A stretch of 64,000 bases of DNA from Zygaena filipendulae (Eukaryota > Arthropoda > Insecta > Lepidoptera > Zygaenidae), in contig OU015649.1 of assembly GCA_907165275.2 (NCBI GenBank), positions 6,416,001 to 6,480,000 of the forward strand, given 5' to 3'. Shown here in pieces: positions 1 to 12,070 of the stretch (position 1 is its first letter; each line of letters starts with the position of its first letter). A model generated the notes under the pieces. That model was not told the DNA's origin, made no database searches, and was given only the letters and a program-made list of their open reading frames with translations. The position numbers and the translations under genes were made by a program.

Positions 1-238
1 AAAAATTTTTTGACAATTTGTATAGCTTTGGGTCATCAACGTATACTGTATACTAGATACATTTGAAGATTATAGTTTTTACGGTTATGCTGTAAAACCC
101 GTTGACAGTCGATGTTCAGACGGATATCTACGCGAGTGGCAGCAATAGGGCTCCGTTTGGACCCTTCCAGTACGGAACTCTAAAAACGATAAGAATTGTC
201 AGAATAGGTACCATACCTATACTAAGCGTTCTATCATA
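1..238. other. AT-rich stretch, nothing recognised
   Basis: No open reading frame, inverted repeat or known repeat is visible before the MITE that begins near 239. Confidence 0.5.
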
Positions 239-568
239 ATTAGGTATTCTCCAAGGTATGAATATCAAAATTCTAATTAGTCCGTCAGTTAGAAAATAAA
301 AAAATAATAGACACGTATTTTTTGCTTTTTCAATTTAATGAAAATAAACATAGATAAAGCGCATTAAAGTTTAGGGTGGGGGGCTCGTGACGTCAATATT
401 CATTATAAGCGCCATACAAACCGCACCGAATTGTGACGTCACGCGAAATTTCAACTCAATGTATCTCTGTTATTTTTTGAGTACGTAAAAAAAGAAAAAA
501 ATACGTGTCCAATATTTTTTTCTAATCTACACGACGGACTAAAAAAAAATTTTTGTCAAGTAGCCAAT
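239..568. mobile_element. MITE family 1, copy 1 (TIR element with CRE-like palindromes)
   Basis: A non-autonomous DNA element bounded by inverted ends: the left end carries ttagtccgtc followed by an AT-rich tract and gacacgtatttttt, and the right end carries the complement (aaaatacgtgtcc, then gacggactaaaaa). Two more copies lie at 4291-4526 and 12261-12588, which fixes the boundaries approximately. The interior shares gataaagcgcattaaagtttaggg with the 12-kb copy. Two perfect TGACGTCA octamers sit at 388-395 and 434-441. There is no coding capacity, so any mobility would depend on a transposase from elsewhere. The superfamily is not clear from the sequence. Confidence 0.7.
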
Positions 569-786
569 TGATATGTACTTAATTGATGGACAATCTTTAA
601 CGAGTAACTTCTCGTGGAAAAAGTTGCTAAAAGTGTGTTAAGTCCGTTTCACGATTACAAACAGACAGATAGGTAGACTCGAATACTTAAAGGATGGTCC
701 AAATTTTGTGGTAATATTTTATGCCCGTCTGGCGTAATAGGTCACCCTGCCTGCCCGCTAATCAAGTCTGAGCCAAGTCAAGAGTT

Positions 787-954
787 TCTGTCTGTTCGCG
801 ATAAACTCAAAAAATACTTACTGAACGGATTTTCATGCGGTTTTCATCAGTAGATAAACTGATTTCAGAGGAAGATTTATAGGTATAGTTTATCCTGAAA
901 TTTCTGCGGGATCTCCGAAATTACAGCGGGTGAAACCGCTGGGGACAGCTGGTA
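787..954 (-). repeat. CCGCGG-head interspersed repeat
   Basis: A minus-strand copy of the window's commonest repeat. The head reads, on the plus strand, tcctgaaatttctgcgggat..ttacagcgggtgaaaccgct, then ggacagctgg. It is preceded by the usual tail block (acagacag, ttcgcg, actgaacggatttt). The core is diverged from the consensus, so this is an old copy. It is non-coding. Confidence 0.6.
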
Positions 955-1662
955 AACTATTATATTTCATATACATATCACTCAAATTGACCGGTTGAAA
1001 TAGCTCTATAAATAACATAATGTAACGTAAAGTCATAATCATAATACCTTATAATAAATATAGTGTTAGTAAGGTATCACTTCAACATATTATATAAAAC
1101 GTTATTATTTATGAGAATCTTATACTGAATACTCTTCATCAGTACGTTTTTTATTTAACCTTACACCCTGTTATATATCTTCAAATCTACAATAGTAATT
1201 TGTTTTGTCTGATTGTACCTATTATACATATTATTATCACAATTACTGTACAAATATCACAACAAAAGTCGAACGTTAAGTGCCTATATTATTCATTAAA
1301 CTTATCAAGTTCGATCTCAAAGTTATAAGTGTTTAATAAACTCTTTGAATTACCTTTTAAGTTCTCTTGGTTCTGATGGTTGGAATATTAGATTTTATAT
1401 CGAGTGAAATAAACGCTGTCAGATGAGTGTTCAAAGGGTGAAATAAAGCTCTTATGAAAACTGTTCTTACGGCGGCCTCTGTCTCAAGAGTCAAACTTCG
1501 TAACGGCCTTTATAAAAGCTATATTCTTAGAAGCACTATATACTTATTATAATAACGACTCCAATGTTAGCTATGTTTGGAGTACTACAATATAATTGGA
1601 AGTCAGTTTGTAAACAAACAAAACTAACAAAAAATATAGGACAGTATAACTTGGGGATCTAA
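955..1662. other. No feature recognised
   Basis: AT-rich sequence without a supported gene, inverted repeat or repeat shared with the rest of the window. Confidence 0.4.
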
Positions 1663-1732
1663 CGACCGCACTCAGAGTCGTTTTCATGATTACTTAATTT
1701 TAAGTAAAGATTTTAAAAATGAAACTGCTTCA
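1663..1732 (+). repeat. TAA-MITE (family 2), truncated left end
   Basis: The sequence begins after a TAA (1660-1662) with cgaccgcactcagagtcg and the subterminal block attacttaattttaagtaaag, matching the left arm of the complete copies at 22821-23054 and 49526-49771. The right half is missing. Confidence 0.6.
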
Positions 1733-1824
1733 CTGCTTTGCAACGACAAAAATTATGAAAAAAAAAAAACGCAAAATTAAAGCTCTCTCCTAACTGAGAA
1801 TTGTTTGTTGGCGAAATAAAATGT

Positions 1825-1958
1825 AGAAGAAGAAGAAGAAGAAGAAAATACATTTATTTCAGCACAACACACAAGAAAAAGAAACAAACATAACCAGTGC
1901 CTGATCTAAAGAGACATAAGTAGATAATACTCTTCCAATACACAAATTATACATAGGT
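1825..1958 (-). repeat. LINE 3' end with (GAA)n tail
   Basis: On the minus strand this reads as a retroelement 3' end: ttgtgtgttgtgctgaaata, an AATAAA-type signal, then a (TTC)n tail (the plus strand shows about seven GAA units at 1825-1847). The same sequence occurs on the plus strand at 21945-22127 with more of the 3' untranslated region preserved. No coding sequence remains here. Confidence 0.6.
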
Positions 1959-2999
1959 ATTCGATGGTTTGCTGCCCGTGGTCTTACTTCGTAGTCCTAC
2001 TGATTTATTTTTTCGTGATCGCACTAGTAACTCTTCAATAGATACATAAAGCTACATTTTTCCAATCATCCGATGAAGTGAAAAACAATTTCAAAGTGCC
2101 ATTAGAGGTTTATTTTCAGGTATCATGAAATGGATATAAGTATTAGAGCTAAACAACAAGTTAACCATACATAAATTCGTAGTATTAATATCAGACGTTC
2201 ACTACCGAATTTTTTTTACCTTGTACACAATAGGTAAGTATTTATATAACTTAGTAACCTTAGTGAAGTTAAGGAGGTAATTGTGGTAATAAACAGGCAG
2301 CGGTATGTATGTAGGTACTAAATGTCACTGGTACGCACCACGCCACGTTGCTTCTGAAGTTTGTTGGCGCTTTGCACACATTATGTATAATTTACCTGTC
2401 TTCAAACGCCTTCTCCCTTAGTATATCACAAGAGCGCTCAGTGTATCTGCTCAATCCTCATCATGAGCTTATCGTATTACCTTACGTTTGACACATTCGC
2501 AAAATAATGAGAATCAAATTTTCATTCGTACCTTGCGGCCCTGAAAGAACATTCGAAGAGAGAAAAAAAATTATCCGCTGTACTACACAATATTACTCTA
2601 CATTTGTGATCTTGCGATCGAAGCTAAGCATTAATATTTTTTTATGTATTCTTTCTTCCCTGATCATATACGACTTCTTTAAGAAGAAAACTCATTTTTA
2701 TTGATTTCCTGCTTTGCACGAGAACACAAAAAATAACATTTAAAGCATTAAATGAAGAACTTATCAGTGGGATAGTATACGAAATGAAACTTCGTGTAAG
2801 TAGTGTGTTAGAACTATTAAGAGCCATAATTACTAGTTTACACGCGGGGTGAATATAATTTCCTATATCAGTATGCAAGCTGTGTTTCGTGCGGTTGGTG
2901 TTTGGAGAATTGATCTTGGTTCCTGTTTGAACGACTTGTTTGCCGACTTGCTGTGATAACGTCCCTAAGCCCAGAAGGCATTGAAAATAAGTACTCTAC
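1959..2999. other. No feature recognised
   Basis: About 1 kb of AT-rich DNA. A 65-codon ORF at 2507-2704 has no recognisable motif and is likely to be chance. Confidence 0.4.
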
Positions 3000-3056
3000 T
3001 TAAGCGGGAATCGAACCCGTAAACAATCTTCTCCAATTTCTCCAATCAGTAGACAA
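3000..3056 (-). repeat. tRNA-like B-box fragment
   Basis: The minus strand contains gggttcgattcccgc, a perfect RNA polymerase III B-box (GGTTCGANTCC). No matching acceptor stem, anticodon arm or A-box at proper spacing is seen, so this is not a functional tRNA gene. It is most likely a decayed tRNA-derived SINE fragment. Confidence 0.35.
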
Positions 3057-3489
3057 ACGACACTGTCTGATCTTGTATTATTATTGTTACATAATAATTA
3101 TTCGTAGTATAAAATACTTTCGTATTTAATTGACATTATTACCAGTACTTCTTCTTTTATTGCTGAACTTTTACAACAAAATAGATTAGTAGGTACACAA
3201 TTATGAATAAATAACGTCGAAATGAAACATAAGCTTCCTTCAAGGGAGAAAAAGGGAGAAAAGTTGACAGTGAATCGCGAACCAGCTTGAACCCTCGTGA
3301 TTAATGATAGACATGACACCATTCAATTTAATTCCAAGAAGTCCAATCTACTGCGATAAAAAGGGAATGTTATATTTCGCAGTTTCACAAATTCGTCTTC
3401 TTTTGCGCCATCCTTAGGTATGCAAAATTCTCTTTGGATCTATAAGAGTAACTAAACATCTGAAGCGTTTACTACATTTTATATACCTG

Positions 3490-3675
3490 CTAGCTGTCCC
3501 CCGCGATTTCATCCGCGGTAATTTCGGAGTTCCCGCGGGAATTCCGGAATAAAAACCATCCTATCTCTTAAGTTGGATCAAATACAACATAGTGACCAAA
3601 TTTCACCATGATCGATTCAGTAGTTTCGGAGTCCATCGCGGACAAACAACGTGCAGACACGTGATTTATATTATA
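3490..3675 (+). repeat. CCGCGG-head repeat, tandem copy 1
   Basis: The first of two head-to-tail copies. It starts ctagctgtcccccgcgat, has the palindromic core ttcccgcgggaattccgg, and ends in a tail containing agtttcggagtccatcgcgg and gacacgtgattta. The second copy begins 186 bp later. This tail differs from those of most other copies in the window. Confidence 0.75.
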
Positions 3676-3870
3676 CTAGCTGTCCCCCGCGATTTCATCC
3701 GCGGTGATTTCGGAGTTCCCGCGGGAATTCCGGGATAAAAACTATCCTATCTTTCAAGTTGGACCATCTTATAAATGGTTACAAAATGTTATCAAAATCC
3801 GTTCAGTAGTTTCGGAGTCCATCGCGGACAAACAACGTGACACGTGATTTATATATATTAGATTAGGATT
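3676..3870 (+). repeat. CCGCGG-head repeat, tandem copy 2
   Basis: The second tandem copy, beginning with the same ctagctgtcccccgcgat and ending with the same ccatcgcggacaaacaacgt tail. High identity with copy 1 over head and tail suggests a local duplication rather than two separate insertions. Confidence 0.75.
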
Positions 3871-3954
3871 ATGTAAGGATTGTTTAAATTTAGCCTTTGA
3901 AGTACTTACACTTGTGTAGTTTCAAAATTTAACGGACCAGTCATTTTTAACTAA

Positions 3955-4015
3955 CTGCTCCCCACGGCTTCGCTCTCACGAATATCAGGATTCCCTCGGG
4001 ATCTCATATTTATAT
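3955..4015 (+). repeat. CCGCGG-head repeat remnant
   Basis: A degenerate head only: ctgctccccacggcttcgct followed by aggattccctcgggatctc. The tail is absent or too diverged to recognise. Confidence 0.35.
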
Positions 4016-4189
4016 AAATACGCGGGTATTGGACATGTATTGGAACGCAAAATTTTATTTGTCAAAATTTCAAAATAATTTATGAAGAAATTTTGAAGAT
4101 TCAACATTTTTAAAAATCGATGAATAAATATTTTTTTATTATTACCTGTGTATTAGTGAATGTATAATATAAAATGCATCTCTATTTCC

Positions 4190-4556
4190 CTTGCTCATAC
4201 GCCACGGCATTACGCTTGAACGGCTGGACCAATTTCGCTAATACTTTTTTTGTTGTTTGTTATTGCAAGGAGAAGAAGAATAAAAGAATTAGGCTTGTTT
4301 CCGGGGTGTGAAAATCAAAATTCTATTTAGTCCGTCTTGTAGATTAATAAAAAACACGTATATTGGACACGTATTTCTTCGTTCTTTACGTAATCAAGAA
4401 ATAACGGAGACGTACTTTAAACTGTAGCATGATTAGTTGATTACGTAAAAAATGAAAAATACGTGTCCAATATTTTTTTTTTTATCTACAAGACCGACTA
4501 AAAACTAACATTTGGTTGACAAGTCCACTCACGTGCGTGAAACCGCGGGGTACAGC
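4190..4556 (-). repeat. CCGCGG-head repeat interrupted by a MITE
   Basis: The left part (acgcttgaacggctggacca, 4209-4228) matches the tail of the family on the minus strand, and the right part (gtgaaaccgcggggtacagc, near 4535) is its head. The two are separated by MITE family 1 copy 2 (4291-4526). The MITE therefore appears to have landed inside this older repeat. Confidence 0.5.
4291..4526. mobile_element. MITE family 1, copy 2 (internally deleted)
   Basis: The ends are aggcttgtttcc and ggttgacaagtcc, followed inward by tatttagtccgtc and its complement. Compared with the copies at 239 and 12261 it is about 90 bp shorter, lacking the central block that carries the TGACGTCA palindromes. The subterminal gacacgtatt / aatacgtgtcc pair is kept. 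Confidence 0.7.
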
Positions 4557-5210
4557 TACAGTTATATACAAAACTACATATTTTATCAAAATAAATTGTT
4601 AAATTAATATTAAGTTAAGAGGCAATAATATACATACTAAGTGTTTTCAAAGAAAAAGTTATATTGACCATTACTCTTAAATAGAATCTGGTAAAATGAA
4701 GACGAGCACCAAAACTCCGCAAAACTTTTATGAAAGGTCAAAATGAAGAGTTGCCCCAAGTTCCTTCCTTTTTAGAATCTATTAAATAGCGAAGTTATAA
4801 TATCCGATCCGGGACCCGGCGCCGTCGTCGTTTACTATCACTTAACTCATTTTTATATTCACCATTTTGGCTTACTTGATGTCCCATATACGCTTTGAAT
4901 ACAGAGTGGAGCTTCACTTAGTACGATACATGGCCTACTTTGAAAGTTTGGCGGTTGGTAAGGTTTATCAGCAGGCTCTGTTGGTGGGAAAATTTCAATA
5001 GGTTTAGGCAAAGATTCACACTTTCACACAGTGTAGGTACCTACCTGGAAAATGGAAATCCTCTAGATATATTAGGCTCTACCATTTGTCATACAGAATC
5101 ATTTTATTTTCCTTTTAAATATTTACTTGATATTAGATAATTGTTTGCGAAAAATTAACTTATTCAGCACAAACTTTATAAATTACTAAAAATAAGGTGT
5201 GTGTGTGTGC
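4557..5210. other. No feature recognised
   Basis: A 66-codon ORF at 4940-5140 shows no family motif. A short gtgtgtgtgtg tract precedes the repeat at 5211. Confidence 0.4.
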
Positions 5211-5414
5211 TACATAGTATAAAAAAAGTCGCTTCCCGCTGTCTGTCTGTCCCTATGTATGTTTAGATCTTTAAAACTACACAACGGGTTTTGATGCGTT
5301 TCTTTTAAATAGATAGAGTGATTCATGAGGAAGATTTATATACGTATAATTTATCCTGGAATTGCCGCGGGAACTCCGAAATTATCGCGGGTGAAACTGC
5401 GGGGTACAGCTAGT
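5211..5414 (-). repeat. CCGCGG-head repeat, tail type with ccgctgtctgtctgtccc
   Basis: A complete minus-strand copy. The tail (gtcgcttcccgctgtctgtc, then ctttaaaactac) is shared with copies at 31475-31675 and 37903-38100. The head reads ggaattgccgcgggaactcc..gcgggtgaaactgcggggta. A spurious 86-codon ORF runs through it. Confidence 0.75.
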
Positions 5415-5439
5415 AATCAATTTTTAATTCCAAGTGGCC

Positions 5440-5617
5440 GAATAAAAGCGAATGTGAGTTTATTTTTTGGTTTGTTACGCTTTCACACCTTGACGGTTCA
5501 ACCGATCATCATGAAATTTTGCGCACACATTGTCGGGGGTAGGGTACTTTTTGTTCCGAAATTCCCGCGGGAACTCCAAAATTAACGCGAGTGAAACCGC
5601 GCGGCGCACAGCTAGTA
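5440..5617 (-). repeat. CCGCGG-head repeat, cgaatgtgagttt tail type
   Basis: Adjacent to the preceding copy in the same orientation but with a different tail (gcgaatgtgagttta.. gttacgctttcacacc), the type seen at 36766 and 47712. The head ends ccgcgcggcgcacagctagt. ORFs on both strands overlap it and are not genes. Confidence 0.7.
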
Positions 5618-7140
5618 TAGTACCAAAGCGAGCGAAAAAAACTGTGAATACGTTTGTACTGCTGATCACGCCGCACGAGACGAGCGAGCGTCGAGCGTAG
5701 TGAGCGTGCAACGGCAACGGCCGGCGATGCGTCAAAGACGAAGCAGTTAGGGTTACCTACTGCCAGTAGGTAGGTAGTTTTATTTTTATTTTATTTAAAA
5801 ACACACAAACATAAAAAAAAACTCGAAATAAAATGACTTTGCAAAATGTTGAAAATATTGTTGGTTACTAAAATGGATTATTATACTGATCATTCTGAAT
5901 CACTACAGTAACTAAAATTTCAATTTTTATGTAGCTATTCTCAATTTTCGCCCTCAGTGTTTCGATTAATATTATCAGTATTTTGGATATCTCCATAATT
6001 TGAATTTAATATATTCGCTCATTTACACAATCCGTTGAAAAATAACGTGTTCTCTGTTTAAACAATATTTATTTTAAAATGATGTCCACAACACGGACTT
6101 TACTTGTACCTACGAGGTTTATCTAAAATATTATAAATGGATTAAAGATCGTTAGGTTAGCCACGAGAGCAGCAATAAGGCGCCCGAAGCGGCTGGGTCT
6201 CGTCTTAATTGTCAATAAACGTGAGTCCTGCCGACTCCTTCCGCCCAGTGCTGACGTGCCCAAGTCCGCTTCACCGAATAATTAACGAACTTCCGTGATT
6301 TTCAAGTTTGTAAATTGCCTCATGGTCTCCTCCATCCAGGCCCTGGTTTGTTGATATAAATTATGAACGCAGTTTTATCTCAGTGGTCTTAAACGTCTCT
6401 TTTTACATTTAGCCGAGAAAAAAAATTATATTTTATATTTTAATGTACATCCTATCCTTAGCAAATCAATGAAGTAAAAATGTTACGAAAAACACAAAGA
6501 TAACTACAATATCCATAGCATTTTCTTTGGAGCATTCGAGATATTTGAACATGTAGGCATGCGAAGATTGACAGGCGGGGTTCGTATACCGACATTTCAT
6601 ATATTTTTTCGTATTCGTTGGCACTGAAATAAGTCATAGTAACATTTCTGTCGTCTTTCCTACTGTTATCCATTTGTTTAAAGGATACGCTGTGAGTGTG
6701 ATAGCTTCCATTTATTTGAGCATTACAGTCATGGTAACATTACAAACAGAAACAATACGCACTCGCAGCTGCTTATTGTTCGAAATTAGAGCGTTGTTTC
6801 TCCCAAGCTCTACTTTAAACTTAATTTTAACTTTATACAAGTTCGGATGTATACGTCGAATGAAATGTTCGTCGTGGTATACCTACATTTGAGCATAAAC
6901 AGTGAGTTTACAAACCCACACCTTTCATTAACATGTGAACAGGCTTCTATACAAAGTGTTAGGTGGGCTCCTTCAGACGAGTAATTCGTTGTGCGTGGTG
7001 AATTAAGCAGAAAAATAATAACAATATCAATTAAGATCAAATATGTTGAGGAATAGTAAATTGGTGACCAGGTTCTACTTTCGTTAAATTAAAGTACCTA
7101 TTATGATTAAATTTTATTACTTTTTGTATCATCTTGCGTA
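5618..7140. other. Unannotated stretch with a CpG-rich block
   Basis: A CpG-rich patch at about 5630-5750 contains gcacgagacgagcgagcgtc and gcaacggcaacggccggcga. It is flanked by AT-rich DNA. Beyond it, several 65-80 codon ORFs occur on both strands without motifs. No gene can be supported. Confidence 0.35.
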
Positions 7141-7316
7141 TCAATATAGAGTATCTATATAAAATCTCGTTTCACGGTGTTTGTCTATAAACTCCAAAAC
7201 TACTGAACTGATTAAAATGATATTTTGTATGTGTCTTACTTGGCCCAACTTGAGATGTAGGATACTTTGTCTTGGAATTCCCGAGGGAACTCCGAAATTA
7301 ACGCAGGGAACAGCTG
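7141..7316 (-). repeat. CCGCGG-head repeat
   Basis: A minus-strand copy with a diverged head (ggaattcccgagggaactcc..cgcagggaacagctg). It is preceded by the tail containing caaaactactgaactgatt. Confidence 0.6.
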
Positions 7317-7319
7317 ATC

Positions 7320-7566
7320 ACACAGAAACAGGTGGAACCATTTTGACGGGACTTTCACTGACAATCAGCTTATGGTATAAGGAATGACTTACTGCCGCAA
7401 TCAAAGTCCTTTTAATGATTACTAAATTTTAAGTAAAGATTTTTAAAACAAAATTTCCGCAATCAGAGACGTTCATTAAATTAAACCGACTCTGAGTGCG
7501 ACCATTAGGCTACTTTTATCAGATATCCTGCGGGAACTCGCGGATCCTCGCGGACACAGCTAGTAA
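7320..7566 (-). repeat. CCGCGG-head repeat (subfamily with gggactttcactg) split by a MITE
   Basis: The left part (acaggtggaaccattttgac .. cagcttatggtataag) and right part (ttaggctacttttatcag .. ctcgcggacacagctagtaa) match a continuous copy at 55560-55783, which has no insert between them. The interruption is the TAA-MITE at 7392-7504. Confidence 0.5.
7392..7504. mobile_element. TAA-MITE (family 2), internally deleted copy
   Basis: Flanked by TTA trinucleotides at 7389-7391 and 7505-7507, as expected for a 3-bp TTA/TAA target duplication. The right end (gactctgagtgcgacca) is the complement of the family terminus gcactcagagtcg. Only 113 bp long, against 234-246 bp for the complete copies, so most of the hairpin is missing. 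Confidence 0.65.
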
Positions 7567-8287
7567 AATTGTAGTAAAAAATTTACAGATATAAAAAAAG
7601 GAGTTGGTTGGTTGGTGAGTTGGTTAAAGTTCACAAAACAACTGTAAAAAGTGCTAACACATTAAAATATACACATGCACTATATTACTGTCATGGTGCG
7701 CAGTAAAGTTTAATAATAATAATAATTTTCTTGGAAAAACACGAAGAGGTATTATACAATATATCATCGGGATTTGCATACTAATTGTGCATATCTTAAC
7801 TTAGTAGACACAGCTGGCATTGTTTCAGTGTTATCACAATTGAGGGGTGTTCATTTGGTTGATTATGCACTTAACTCATCAACCCCTCCGTTTTGGATAC
7901 AGTTTAATATCATTCACATACATAACTTCTTGTCTTTTAAAGTGGAAGGACCCATATAACCTACTTTCTTCATATCAAAACTTTTATGGCATGAACATTC
8001 ACAAAAGACGTATCAATTAATTTGTTATTGTTTCTAAACAGTTAATAAAAAATCTGACAGATTTCCGCGATTCGGTTACCTACTTCCATGTTGCTATTTG
8101 TTTCCGCTTCCTCTTTTGTACCACTGTTATTCAAGGTTCCTCATTACAAAAATAAAATAAAGAGTTTAGAAGTTAATGTTTGATTCAATCACGCATAATC
8201 GGCTGAACAGATTTAGACGATGAGCACACATGATATTAATGAACTGCAATGTAGTATAGTATATTACTTCCTTACTAAAATATAATA
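7567..8287. other. No feature recognised
   Basis: Contains a short ggttggttggtgagttggtt direct repeat near 7607 and a small (taa)n tract near 7712. A 61-codon ORF at 7774-7959 has no motif. Confidence 0.4.
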
Positions 8288-8430
8288 AATAAATACGAAC
8301 GTGAGTTTGTTACGCTTTAACACTTGAACTACTTAACCGATCATCATAAATTGCATACATGTTTTCAGGGGTACAGAAAAGGATATAGGGTACTTATATT
8401 CCGGATTTTTTGCGGAAACTCCGAAAAAAC
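8288..8430 (-). repeat. CCGCGG-head repeat, diverged
   Basis: The tail acgaacgtgagtttgttacg and the block ggatatagggtacttatatt identify it. The head is decayed (ccggattttttgcggaaact) and lacks the terminal cagctag. Confidence 0.5.
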
Positions 8431-8874
8431 ATTTCCGATGTAACTTTATTATTTATTATATAACTCTTGGACTAAATATAATTTTGATTTTCATATTATA
8501 TTAAACTATTAAAGTATTACAGGGATTATTATTATTTTTGAAACTCACTACCTACTTAAATACTGACCTACTGACACTGCTGACTATTTTCACGAGGCGA
8601 GGGGGAAAAGACGGCGTAGAATGACTCCTCAGTGCGACCAGAACAGAACTTTTATTATCTTATTATTATTATTACAGTGAATTCGGTTTATATATTATGT
8701 AAGTAAGTGGTAATGGTAATATAATAGCTACGTAATTGCTAGAAAATTTATCCGGATAGGTATAATATCTACAACTACTTCAGCGCTCTTGTGACTGATA
8801 CATATCTATTATGTTTTTGAGATTTACACAAAAAAAAACTATTAAAATATAAATAATATGTTATGTACCTTCTT

Positions 8875-9077
8875 ATAGCTGTGCCCGTGATTTCACCCGC
8901 AGTAATTTCAGAGTTCCCGCGGGAATTCCAGATTACAATATAGCCTATGTGTTATTCTAATGTATAAGCTATATTATTTGAAAATTTCATTAAATCCATT
9001 CAGTGGTTTTTCGTAAAACATCCATTCAGTCATATGCATACAAAATTTCACATATATTATGGAAATTAGTAAGGATT
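8875..9077 (+). repeat. CCGCGG-head repeat
   Basis: A plus-strand copy starting tagctgtgcccgtgatttca, core gagttcccgcgggaattcca, ending attagtaaggattta. This is a full-length member. Confidence 0.65.
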
Positions 9078-11835
9078 TACACTCTATATATTTAATAATG
9101 CTGATTTCATAATAGATAATCCTTTCGAACGAACTGATGAATTTCAGTTCAACGGATAATGTAGTACTAAAGATACCACAGAGACATAGTTAGTAGGTGT
9201 AATGTGTATAATATGTATAATTAATTTATAAAATCTTGTGAAACTAAAGTACGATTTCATAAATGGTCTTAAAAATAGAAATAGATCTCAATAGAAAAAC
9301 ACTCGCAAACATTTAAACATATTAAAAAAACGCGTGAGTGTCGTGGAACACCAGGTTACACTCAGTTATAATGCCTCGTAGTTTCCGAGATATAAGCTTT
9401 CAAAAATTTTACTTTTATCAGATCTTGCGCCCTATTGTTCTCTATACTAACACATTCTTGATTTTTTAGCATAGTACCTCGAGTACCACTACATAAGTGG
9501 CGTTAGGTGTTTCTTTGCTTAAATTCACGTGTGGTTTGGCCTGAGTCGCTTAATCTGGGCGAAGCTTAGCGGCTGCTCCAAGTCACTATATAGTTTAATT
9601 TATAGTCTTTGTGTTTTGCATATTAGTGAAAGCCAAACTTAGAAAAGCTGTTGTCTCTTGCAAAAGCTTCTTAACGGCTTAGCGTAGATTTGAACTACGG
9701 AATTAGATGTCTATTAGGACGGATCCGAAACTTTTAAAGTGGTTGTTTTGATCTTTATACAGCTACATAGTTTTGTAATACTGTATAGTGCCTTATATGT
9801 CTTTGTGCTATGGAAATATATGGGATGGCCATAAGTTCTGTAAATGGAGGACAGACGCGTCCTAAGCTCCATACCGCGTCCCCGCGCGCAGGGACGCAAC
9901 TGGAGTGACAAGGGTTACTCGAAATGATAGAAAGAATTCCAACCGTTTTGCTGGAGAGACACGTTTTATGAATCCCCAGCCGGAGATATCAGTCTCCCAC
10001 TTACTTCGATTTTCCATATCAAAAATGTTTATCTGAATGGCATCCGACCACGAGCTTTAGTTCACAAAGAAAGTTTTCCCAGACTCCAATAAAATTACCT
10101 ATTTGGAGTACTGAATTGGGCTTGGTAACCCTTTTTAAATGAATCTGCAAAGTCGAAACCAAGCCAAATCGACTAGAAAACCGTACCTACATTTTCTTCA
10201 ATTTATAACAGTCAGTGCTTATAGAAATGCGTCTATAAATCGCTGTTATCAGTCAATATCAGTAATTATAATTATGTTCCTCTATTTTTTAGAATAAAGA
10301 ATGGTTCAAATTTGACAGGTTTTTTATTAAGTAATACAACGCAGCTCGTCAATTATAAACTGATAAGTGCAATTATATTTAAGCTTCATTAGGCAGTTAC
10401 AATTTTAGAATAAATCGATGAAATTAAATTTACCGTAGAATTTAACGCCTAACGCACGCAAAATACGTGGAAACGCCTGTTTAACTTTACTGTAAATATT
10501 ATACCTATTATTTGTTTGGTGTATTTGTTTAGTAATTAAATATTTTTTTTACGATGAAAAAGTAATTGTTCCACAGTTTTCGATCTGTTATCCTGTCTGT
10601 AATTTAGGCCTATGCCTAAGGGAACGAATAAATGAGCCCGTTGTTCTCATCTCAATATGTCCAATCCATTTAAACAAAGGCAATGCCTATCCTCGTGTTG
10701 TCAAATAAATAGAAAGTTGTTAAAATATTTTTCTGAGCCTCAAAGTTCTCAGACGAACTCTCTAACCAAATAACAACAGAAAGTTCTCTTTTCAAGTTTA
10801 TATGACTATTCAATGGCAAGCACTTAATCAAGTACGAGTAAGTCCCGGCAGAATAAGATAATTTAGCACATTGCATCGTAGCTATTACAGGGAGTACCTA
10901 AGTATTATTTAAAACTTTGAACTTTATGAAGTTTAAAAACAATATCATCATTAAATTGTCAGCAGTCAAATAGTGTAAAGAAAATAAAAACTATAGTTAA
11001 ATCTTATAGTTAGTCTAAATCTCCAAATGCACGATAAAAGTTGTGGACTTTCAGAGATTGTTGTAGCACTATGAACTAGCACAAGTTGATTTTATAGCAA
11101 CACTTAAACTAAGATCGTAAACAAGAAAAGATTCGTGACACAATGCTCAGTCGCCAAAGAGAATATTTTCGTCGAAATATTTCTGTACAAATCGCAAGAA
11201 AGCAGAATCTACTGGGCTTTATGTTTTGAATTGCAGATACTTAAAATTAGTTTTTGTTAAGAGAAAAGTCTCAGAGAATAGCTAGCTGCAAAGTTCCACG
11301 TATACGCGGCACATCTTTGCGCGGCGATCGTCAGCTTTCTCATTTCAGAAAGTAAGCAGCAGATTGGACGTCTGCTTTTGTTTTCCTCTATACAGGCAGT
11401 CACTACACAAAGACTGGCATATACGGTTGAATACATACCTAACTTTTCCAGTCAAACATGTCCATGCTTATAATATCCATAATCAGGCCTGGGTAGATAC
11501 AAGTTAAACGCAGAAGGTATAATATGCAAGCGATGGTTCATCATATTAATATGGGGCTACGTCATACCTCTTACTCTCTTTTACTGATCAACAAGTCAAT
11601 CTATATTCAATGAAAAAAGTTTATTACTATAGCAATATTTACCTCGAAAAGCGGCGCGTAATCCAAAATAGAATTAATTGAGAATTTAGACAAGATAATT
11701 ATGTATATTGAAAAGGTATTTTGTTATATTTACTTAAAAACTTATTACATATTTTTCTAGTGACTGATAGGACGCCGTTCAAGTTTAATTTCTCTAAGTA
11801 TTTTTTTTTACACACTGATATCAGTTTCTGTTTTT
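9078..11835. other. Long stretch without a recognised feature
   Basis: About 2.7 kb. Small ORFs at 9714-9911 and 10670-10876 (minus strand) have no motifs. An imperfect hairpin lies at about 10207-10251 (ataacag .. ctgttat arms with an inner tataga/tctata pairing). No repeat shared with the rest of the window was noticed. Confidence 0.35.
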
Positions 11836-12070
11836 AATCGAATTCCAAAAAGGAGGAGGTTCTGCATTCGGCTGTATGTATGTTTTTTTATGTATGTATG
11901 ATTACTCGAAGACGGTTGGACCGATTTGGAAAATTATTTTTTTGTTTGAAAGAGTATACTCCCAAATTGTTCCCGTTGCCACCAAGTCGGGATCTGATAA
12001 CGTGATCTTGGAGAAATCGAGGGAACTCTTCTAAAATTATAGGCACACCTATAGCGAATTGGGTATTTTT
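11836..12070 (+). repeat. Interspersed repeat beginning ccaaaaaggaggagg
   Basis: The sequence aattccaaaaaggaggaggt, cattcggctgtatgtatg, cggttggaccgatttggaaa and a (T)n-rich block form a repeat type seen widely in insect genomes. Part of it recurs on the minus strand at 32410-32495. It is non-coding. Confidence 0.5.

Noticed and set aside
3000..3056. tRNA gene
   Set aside because: Only a B-box is present; no clover-leaf or A-box at proper spacing.
10207..10251. microRNA-like hairpin
   Set aside because: Stem has several mismatches and bulges and a short length; no evidence of a mature arm.
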